In this document: positions 1 to 4,332 of the stretch, one piece after another | Layout of the letters: each line of letters starts with the position of its first letter | Numbering within the stretch: position 1 is the first letter of the stretch | Assembly: GCA_937894665.1 (NCBI GenBank) | Contig: CALAWF010000126.1 | Coordinates: 1-6,946, forward strand | DNA: 6,946 bases | Direction of reading: 5' to 3' | From: an uncultured bacterium | Lineage (GTDB): Bacteria > Cyanobacteriota > Vampirovibrionia > Gastranaerophilales > Gastranaerophilaceae | Position numbers and translations under genes: made by a program | The notes under the pieces: generated by a model | What the model saw: only the letters and a program-made list of their open reading frames with translations | Database searches by the model: none | Told to the model about the DNA's origin: nothing

Positions 1-847
1 CTTGAATCCCGTTCAGAATTTCCGCGTCGGTGGGTGGAACATGAATCACACGGTCGTTTCGGATGGTGTGCAGCTCCTGCTCGTTCAGTTTCAAACCTTT
101 CAACAGCAAATACGCATCTGCAAAATAATCCACATCATTTGCTTTTTCTGAGATGGCTTTTTCATAGGCAGTGATTGCAGATTCTACTTGTTCAAATGCT
201 CCTTGCCGTTCCTCGTTTTCAAGGTATTCAATGAGCGGAACGCCTGCAAAATAGTGTGGAATCGCATCCAGATAATGCAAGCCGCCTTTATCTGAAAACG
301 GAATCTCCATGCTGGAAGTGTAGACGCTGCCTACGGTTTCACCATCGGATTTCTGATAATATCGCACACCATAAAGCGGCTTCCGTGCAATCGTATCATC
401 ATAAATGATAAAGCATTCTAACGGCGATGCGTAAGTAATACAAATCTGTGCAGTTTCATCCGTGTAAAGCAACTCAAAGCCACTTCCGTAAATGCTGCAA
501 TATTTGGATAATTCTGAATTGTTGTCGTCTTGGTCATTGTAGTGTTGAATCTGTTCCAGCTCTTCCGAAACAGTTTCCTCTGGGTGCATCGTCTTGACTG
601 GAATGCCGATGAAATAGCCGTTTAGCGTGTCTACAATGTACTTCGCAAAGTTGCAAATAATCCGGTTGTCCGGCTTCCATGTTGGTTTGGGTGGCTCTAA
701 TTGAATTGGATGTCGTCCTTCGTATAAATCTTTCAGATACCGAAACCGCTGACAGTCGGTTTTGTGTTGATTCATCCAATAGGAGAGCCGCTCGGTTGTC
801 AGCTCTGTATCTGTGGAAATCGTATAGTAGTCTTGCCTTCGGAACAT
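1..847 (-). CDS. Phage portal protein, SPP1 gp6-like (C-terminus beyond window)
   Basis: The dodecameric portal forms the DNA entry channel at one capsid vertex and docks the terminase motor. The minus-strand frame stays open for 282 codons from ATG at 847 to the window edge; full-length family members are usually about 450-500 residues, so the C-terminal part is missing. The N-terminus carries the family pattern: YLKDLYEGRHPI (about 37-48), the DNRIICNFAKYIVDTLNGYF block (60-79) followed by GIPV, and the stem-side signature VPLIEYLENEERQGAFEQV (203-221), followed by a helix ending in NDVDYFADAYLLL. These match the Phage_prot_Gp6 (PF05133) family as I remember it. The start is supported by AAGGAGG whose first bases are the TAA stop of the terminase gene, with six to seven bases to ATG, so translation is probably coupled. 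Its place right after the large terminase fits the usual packaging order. Confidence 0.93.
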   Translation of the reverse strand, partial: MFRRQDYYTISTDTELTTERLSYWMNQHKTDCQRFRYLKDLYEGRHPIQLEPPKPTWKPDNRIICNFAKYIVDTLNGYFIGIPVKTMHPEETVSEELEQIQHYNDQDDNNSELSKYCSIYGSGFELLYTDETAQICITYASPLECFIIYDDTIARKPLYGVRYYQKSDGETVGSVYTSSMEIPFSDKGGLHYLDAIPHYFAGVPLIEYLENEERQGAFEQVESAITAYEKAISEKANDVDYFADAYLLLKGLKLNEQELHTIRNDRVIHVPPTDAEILNGIQ

Positions 848-859
848 GTTGCCGCCTCC

Positions 860-2065
860 TTATAGCCCCCCCATCACTCTGGAAATGCTTGCTTCTTCGC
901 CCATAATTGTGTTGACAAAATATCGCACGTCATCCATAGCATGGTCGTTTTCCTTAATTGGCCTGTCTTCGCTGCATGATTCGTCCCAGCGATACAAGCC
1001 AAATTCTCGAATGCAGCCCTTGCAATCGGGAGAGAACTGCAGTTTCCCCGCCTGTAACGCAGAAGAAACTCTCCGGATGCCATCTACAACCGCATTCTTG
1101 CCTTTCCGAACGGTGAAATCCGCATTCCGCAGTTCTGCAATGAAGCTCGCTGCGGACGGGTCAACAATGACACATTCAATCTTGTGGCTGCCTGCCAATT
1201 GTTGAATCCGTTGCAGATATTGGGCATTGGTGAGCTGTTTGCGTGTCTCTCTGCCACTGTAGTAGTATTCTGCCGCTCGGTAGGCGGTTGTTCCATCATA
1301 ACACCAAAGCCCAGCAGAGAAGGCGTTTAGCGTGCCATAGTCCACGGAAATATACCATTCGCCTTGCGGATTGTTCCGTTGTTCTATGTGCTTTTCTCGG
1401 TCGAATTGTGGATAAATCAAGCCCTCAGCAACGCACCATTCGCCCAAGATAAAGCGGTGATAGAACACGCCTGTATATTCCGCTTTTACCGCAGCCACAT
1501 ACTGTGGGTCAAGCATTGTATTGTCTTCCAATAAAAAACGCATGGTCAACATATCCAGTTCAGCCATGCGGTCAATGTATTCTCTTTTTAGCCAGTGCTG
1601 GGGGCTGTCGGGATTGGTCGTTGCAATCAGCTTTGCACCAGGCACACGCAAACGGGACAGCAGCATAACAAAGAAATCCTTTGGGAACAGCGTCAATTCG
1701 TCGCAATACGCACCTTGTAGGGTCAGCCCTCGAATTTTTCCTTCGCTGCGTGCATCGTTTGCACCTTCCAGCAGAATCCGCCTGCCGAACAGATAGGCTT
1801 CTTTGGCAGAGGTTGAAAAAGAAAAATTACTTTGCCCGAACATGGCTTCCAGCGGAATCAAACAGTTTCGTTTCAACGTGGTCAACGACTTTCCGCACAT
1901 CAGATACAGCTGATTTTGCGGCATGGTAGCCAACCAGAATCCCCAGCATACCAACGAAATCCACGTCTTCCCAGAAGAAACAGACCCTTCCAGCAAGTTA
2001 ATCCGCTGCAACTTCTTTGTTCGCCACAGTTCCATCAATTGCCGTTGCTTCTTCGTGTAAATCAT
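860..2065 (-). CDS. terL: Terminase large subunit (packaging ATPase and nuclease)
   Basis: This is the motor that cuts concatemeric phage DNA and pumps it through the portal. Numbered from the start chosen here (401 aa), the N-terminal ATPase has Walker A GSVSSGKT (27-34), Walker B ending in acidic D122-E123 (AYCDEL) and the coupling motif ATTNP (148-152). The C-terminal RNase H-like nuclease shows the expected acidic residues: D242 in ISVDYG, D302 in VIVDPSAASF, and D374/D378/D379 in DHAMDDVRY. This matches the Terminase_3 plus Terminase_3C (XtmB/SPP1 G2P-like) type and is a normal length. An upstream in-frame ATG at 2095 would add ten residues, but has only GCAGGA next to it; ATG at 2065 has AGGAGG six bases upstream, so I chose 2065. 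It overlaps the small-subunit gene by 68 bp in another frame, and its TAA stop lies in the portal Shine-Dalgarno. Confidence 0.96.
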   Translation of the reverse strand: MIYTKKQRQLMELWRTKKLQRINLLEGSVSSGKTWISLVCWGFWLATMPQNQLYLMCGKSLTTLKRNCLIPLEAMFGQSNFSFSTSAKEAYLFGRRILLEGANDARSEGKIRGLTLQGAYCDELTLFPKDFFVMLLSRLRVPGAKLIATTNPDSPQHWLKREYIDRMAELDMLTMRFLLEDNTMLDPQYVAAVKAEYTGVFYHRFILGEWCVAEGLIYPQFDREKHIEQRNNPQGEWYISVDYGTLNAFSAGLWCYDGTTAYRAAEYYYSGRETRKQLTNAQYLQRIQQLAGSHKIECVIVDPSAASFIAELRNADFTVRKGKNAVVDGIRRVSSALQAGKLQFSPDCKGCIREFGLYRWDESCSEDRPIKENDHAMDDVRYFVNTIMGEEASISRVMGGL

Positions 2066-2483
2066 CTTCCGCCTCCTGTTCCTGCATTCCTGCAATCAGC
2101 TGTTCCGTCATGCCATTGTTCGGCTTGTCTTGCTTCGCCGCCTGCCGTTTTTTCAAGGTCAGTTCCTCTCGCTGTACGGTCTTTCCAAGTACGTCCATGA
2201 CCTTATCAAATGCTTTAGTGTCCCGGTCTTCCGTGGCAGCCTGAAACATGGCAACCAGCAGCAGCATTTCATTGTCTGCGTCCTCTTCCGGGATACCAAG
2301 TGCTTTCAACAATTCTGTTTGACTGGCGGTTGGATGCAGGGAAAGTAGCAGCTTCATTTTTGCTTTCATGTCTTTTTTTCTGCGGCGTGCTTCTCCGGAC
2401 TTTTTGCCGCCTTTTGCACTGATTTCTCGTGCTTCGCTCGTGGTTCGATTTTGAATTGGAATCAGGTTTTCTTCATTTGCCAA
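1998..2483 (-). CDS. Putative terminase small subunit (KGG-motif phage protein)
   Basis: This 161-residue, highly charged protein has no strong enzyme motif. Residues 15-48 (SEAREISAKGGKKSGEARRR, then KKDMKAKMKLLL) form a basic helix-rich segment typical of a family found just before terL in Firmicute phages. The middle (52-66, ASQTELLKALGIPEE) could be a helix-turn-helix, followed by helices about 71-101. The tail (about 128-161) is acidic and low in complexity. A small terminase recognises the pac/cos site and recruits the large subunit; this role is inferred mainly from position and basic N-terminus, not from a clear family match. The start is TTG at 2483: GGAGG ends seven bases upstream, and the nearby ATG is out of frame. 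The gene follows a promoter and terminator at 2509..2588. Alternatives are a scaffold-like or unrelated DNA-binding phage protein. Confidence 0.6.
   Translation of the reverse strand: MANEENLIPIQNRTTSEAREISAKGGKKSGEARRRKKDMKAKMKLLLSLHPTASQTELLKALGIPEEDADNEMLLLVAMFQAATEDRDTKAFDKVMDVLGKTVQREELTLKKRQAAKQDKPNNGMTEQLIAGMQEQEAEDDLHEEATAIDGTVANKEVAAD
2072..2077 (-). promoter_or_regulatory. RBS of the large terminase gene
   Basis: AGGAGG lies six bases before ATG 2065, inside the small-subunit coding region. It decides for the 401-residue terL start over the in-frame ATG at 2095. Confidence 0.8.
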
Positions 2484-2486
2484 CGT

Positions 2487-2495
2487 CCTCCCTCC
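2487..2495 (-). promoter_or_regulatory. RBS of the TTG-started small terminase gene
   Basis: GGAGGGAGG holds two overlapping GGAGG cores. The upstream core is seven bases from TTG at 2483, the downstream one only three. This supports TTG as the initiation codon; there is no in-frame ATG until codon 39. Confidence 0.8.
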
Positions 2496-2508
2496 GTTTT
2501 TCAGGTAT

Positions 2509-2541
2509 AAAAAATGCCCGATGGCGTTACACCATCAGGCA
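2509..2541 (-). terminator. Intrinsic terminator in the leader of the packaging operon
   Basis: Read on the minus strand, a 10-bp stem (TGCCTGATGG pairing with CCATCGGGCA, one T-G wobble) encloses the 7-base loop TGTAACG and is followed directly by six T residues. The plus strand lacks a T tract after the hairpin, so it is directional. It lies downstream of the sigma-like gene, where it would end the early operon transcript. It also lies about 12 bases downstream of the probable start site of the promoter at 2560..2588, so it would stop that transcript too after roughly 45 nt unless overridden. Confidence 0.85.
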
Positions 2542-2559
2542 CAATAATCTATGTTAGCA

Positions 2560-2588
2560 ATTATAGCACAAACGATGTTGAATGTCAA
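2560..2588 (-). promoter_or_regulatory. Consensus SigA promoter ahead of the packaging genes
   Basis: On the minus strand there is a perfect -35 TTGACA (2588..2583), exactly 17 bases of spacer, a perfect -10 TATAAT (2565..2560), and an extended -10 TGC just before it. Transcription should start near 2552-2555. The -35 box contains the TGA stop codon (2587..2585) of the sigma-like gene. With all core elements at consensus it should be strong without an activator, so control probably acts at the terminator that follows or by repression. No operator is obvious. Confidence 0.85.
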
Positions 2589-2995
2589 GCCCTTTCTAAA
2601 ATTTTATCAAAGGCTTTTCGGACTTGATAGATGGACTGCTGTCGCTTTACTCCACAGATTCTGTTGACAGTGTCCCAGGAGTGTCCGTGCACATAGTATC
2701 CGCAAATCAGTTGCCGTTGCAACCTTGTCAGGTTGGATATTGCATGCAAGACTTCACATTTCAGATTCTGATACATTGTCTTTTTCTGATGCAGTTCTTC
2801 TTCCAGGCGTTCCTTCTTCTCTACATAGGCTTCTTGGGAAGAAATTGGCTCGCCTCGCCCTCTTGGCGTGTCACCATAATGCATACCACTAATGCAGCCA
2901 GCACCAGATTCATGCATGTTAATTGCTTTCTGTGCTTTCTGCAGTTCATGTGCAGCATTACGGCATTGCTGCAATGTTTCTAAAGTCATCCTCAT
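2585..2995 (-). CDS. Sigma-region-4-like phage regulator (DUF1492/ArpU-like)
   Basis: Probably a late-gene transcription regulator. Of 136 residues, the N-terminal two thirds is helical and charged, with a likely coiled coil around 53-80 (SQEAYVEKKERLEEELHQKK). The C-terminus (89-134) looks like sigma-70 region 4: ISNLTRLQRQLICGYYVHGHSWDTV, then a recognition-helix segment VKRQQSIYQVRKAFDKIL. This layout is that of DUF1492/ArpU/RinA-type proteins, which sit immediately before terminase genes in many Firmicute phages, as here. The family placement is by pattern and position; the activator role is inference. Two starts are possible. ATG 2995 overlaps the upstream stop as ATGA but is only two bases from AAAGGAG; ATG 2989 has an eight-base spacing and may be the main start, giving 134 residues. 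Its stop codon is embedded in the next promoter's -35 box. Confidence 0.75.
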   Translation of the reverse strand: MRMTLETLQQCRNAAHELQKAQKAINMHESGAGCISGMHYGDTPRGRGEPISSQEAYVEKKERLEEELHQKKTMYQNLKCEVLHAISNLTRLQRQLICGYYVHGHSWDTVNRICGVKRQQSIYQVRKAFDKILERA

Positions 2996-3279
2996 TTCTC
3001 CTTTGTTTTCAATCGAATCTTCGTGAAGTCAATCTGGTAATCCTGCTTAAAATGCTGCATCTGTTCCAGTGCATCGGGCGACTTGCCAAAAATCGGCGGT
3101 ATCTCGGCAATGGATTGCACGTTGTCAAACAGCCGTTGCAACCGTTTCTCTTTCCATCCATAGTGCCACTCCAACGCCACAAATACCATCGCCATCCCCT
3201 GATAAATTGCCATTTTGTGACTGTGTTCAACCTCATCCTTGTTGTACAGGTTTTTCCGCTGTAAGGCTGGGTTCTTCAT
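2992..3279 (-). CDS. Small phage protein of unknown function (95 aa)
   Basis: I do not recognise a function. The protein is basic at both ends. A mixed segment at about 23-42 (MAIYQGMAMVFVALEWHYGW) is aromatic and hydrophobic but is better explained as a buried helix than a membrane span, because charged residues flank and interrupt it. A helical part follows (KEKRLQRLFDNVQ), and the C-terminus is KTKEK. No cysteines or metal-binding motifs are present. The start is well supported: GGAGG seven bases before ATG 3279, and an ATGA overlap with the stop of the gene before it; its own stop overlaps the ATG at 2995. The coupled position between two other cassette genes argues that it is real and made together with the regulator. 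Short proteins opening MKNPxLQRK are, as I recall, frequent hypothetical proteins in this position in Clostridia phages. Confidence 0.8.
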   Translation of the reverse strand: MKNPALQRKNLYNKDEVEHSHKMAIYQGMAMVFVALEWHYGWKEKRLQRLFDNVQSIAEIPPIFGKSPDALEQMQHFKQDYQIDFTKIRLKTKEK

Positions 3280-3767
3280 TCGGACTCCTCCAGTTCCTTG
3301 TTCAGAATTTCCGCTACTTTTTCGGCGTTTTCGAGGGTGTCAAAATAAGCACCATTAACACGGCAATTGCAATCATACCAGCCATCAACAGCCCAGCGGC
3401 TACTACTGTGGTCATAATAAAGGCAATACGTCGCTTCTCCGCTCCCCCAGTCCGGCACATAATCCGGGCAGAGCATATCATGCAATTGCTCCAACCGTAA
3501 CAACAACCGCATTTTCTTTGCGATCTGTTCAGCACGCTCTTCCGTGCGGAAACAGTTTCCAATCTCAAAATTATGATTATCTACTTCGTCATTTTCATTC
3601 CAATAGCCGCTCGCATAAAAGCTATCTTTGACAAAAAAGTATTGTTCTTCAGTTTTCGGCTTCCACGGCTTCAACGCTTCCTGTTCCTCCGCTTCTTTCT
3701 CCAACGCCTCCAGCTTTTCCAAAAAATCCGCTTTCAGGGCTTCCATTTTCTTTTCGATGTCGTTCAT
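3276..3767 (-). CDS. Hypothetical phage protein with a repeated FxTxExAE motif
   Basis: Function unknown. Residues 1-31 are a strongly charged heptad-like helix, probably a coiled coil, followed by KPWKPKTEEQYFFV (33-46). Then two copies of one short element appear: GNCFRTEERAEQIAKKM (70-86) and GAYFDTLENAEKVAEIL (139-155), each a beta-turn-like F/T segment followed by an amphipathic helix with AE. Between them lies an aromatic stretch with CLYYDHSSSRW (115-125). Phage proteins with a PWKPK opening and YFxTxEEAE repeats are common in Firmicute phages near RusA and terminase genes, but I know of no assigned activity. The start has AAGGAGG eight bases before ATG 3767, and the ATG overlaps the resolvase stop as ATGA, so the genes are translationally coupled. 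Confidence 0.85.
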   Translation of the reverse strand: MNDIEKKMEALKADFLEKLEALEKEAEEQEALKPWKPKTEEQYFFVKDSFYASGYWNENDEVDNHNFEIGNCFRTEERAEQIAKKMRLLLRLEQLHDMLCPDYVPDWGSGEATYCLYYDHSSSRWAVDGWYDCNCRVNGAYFDTLENAEKVAEILNKELEESE

Positions 3768-4174
3768 TGTAATTCCTCCTTTTCCGCCTCCGTGATCTGC
3801 ACGAACACGCCCGGAACATCCGCCCAGTACTTTTCCACTACTGCACTGTAGATTTGCTTGTCATCGCCCCAGTAGTGCAGCTTGGTCATGATGTCAAACA
3901 ACGCCTTGCAGAGGTTGTCCACATCCGGCTTGTTGGTATAGGGTTCGCCGTCCTGATGTTTGGCTTTGATCGGATAGCACCACTTCACAATGACCTGCAC
4001 AGCACCATGATACGGCTGTTCAGGGATGTGCTTCATCAGGTGGGCGGCAAGCTTGGCTTCTGCTTCGCCGTTGTTCCGCTTGTAGAAGTGATGCACGCCG
4101 TGCTTGTCAACGGTGTGTCCTTGCTGTTGGTGCGTACTGGTTGGCGGTATCATTGGCATAAAAAAGGTTGTCAT
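3764..4174 (-). CDS. rusA: RusA-family Holliday junction resolvase
   Basis: A small dimeric endonuclease that cuts four-way DNA junctions, helping to resolve branched replication and recombination intermediates before packaging. Counting from ATG 4174 (136 aa), the core signature KPDVDNLCKALFDIM (82-96) and the following WGDDKQI (102-108) are intact. The residues corresponding to E. coli RusA D70, D72, K76 and D91 appear with identical spacing at D84, D86, K90 and D105, so it should be active. The N-terminus (MPMIPPTSTHQQQG) is the usual substrate-groove strand. An in-frame ATG at 4189 would add five residues, but it overlaps the Shine-Dalgarno GGAGGG; ATG 4174 lies eight bases from that site and is preferred. 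It opens a cassette of four genes linked by 4-bp overlaps. Confidence 0.95.
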   Translation of the reverse strand: MTTFFMPMIPPTSTHQQQGHTVDKHGVHHFYKRNNGEAEAKLAAHLMKHIPEQPYHGAVQVIVKWCYPIKAKHQDGEPYTNKPDVDNLCKALFDIMTKLHYWGDDKQIYSAVVEKYWADVPGVFVQITEAEKEELQ

Positions 4175-4182
4175 CGTTTCAC

Positions 4183-4187
4183 CCTCC
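4183..4187 (-). promoter_or_regulatory. RBS of the RusA gene
   Basis: GGAGG on the minus strand, eight bases before ATG 4174. It shares bases with the upstream in-frame ATG (4189), which argues against that codon as the start. Confidence 0.8.
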
Positions 4188-4213
4188 ATTTTTGGTTTTT
4201 CAAATTCGTTTTG

Positions 4214-4280
4214 TCAATGTCAGACGACAAGTGTTACAAGAGTGCCGTGCATTCGCACTCTTGTTACTTGTTGTCATTGA
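4214..4280. repeat. Long imperfect palindrome upstream of rusA
   Basis: Three paired blocks nest around a 9-base loop (4246-4254): ACAAGAGTGC (4236-4245) with GCACTCTTGT (4255-4264); ACAAGT (4227-4232) with ACTTGT (4266-4271); TCAATG (4214-4219) with CATTGA (4275-4280). The unpaired bases between blocks are 3 against 1 and 7 against 3. No T tract follows on either strand, so it is not an intrinsic terminator. It may be a protein-binding site, part of an origin, or a structured RNA in the leader of rusA. Confidence 0.8.
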
Positions 4281-4303
4281 CGGTCACACAGGGACAAGGA
4301 CAA

Positions 4304-4320
4304 ATATATATATATATATA
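4304..4320. repeat. Alternating AT dinucleotide tract
   Basis: Seventeen bases of strictly alternating A and T, eight AT units plus a final A. It lies in non-coding DNA 13 bases beyond the stop of the replication gene. Such tracts melt easily and can form cruciforms. Its length may vary between close relatives through polymerase slippage. Confidence 0.9.
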
Positions 4321-4332
4321 CACTGTTGTCCC

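Noticed and set aside
2066..2095. Upstream in-frame ATG of the large terminase
   Set aside because: Its only possible Shine-Dalgarno is directly adjacent and weak, whereas ATG 2065 has AGGAGG at six bases.
846..2348. Several plus-strand open frames of 70-120 codons opposite the terminase genes
   Set aside because: They are antisense to well-supported genes and rich in Ser, Arg and Cys with no motif or RBS.
4190..4217. Possible minus-strand promoter for rusA with TTGACA at 4217..4212
   Set aside because: The only -10-like sequence at a suitable distance (AAAAAT, 18-base spacing) is poor, and transcription would start at or after the RBS.
4214..4280. The long palindrome as a rho-independent terminator
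   Set aside because: No run of T follows the hairpin on either strand.
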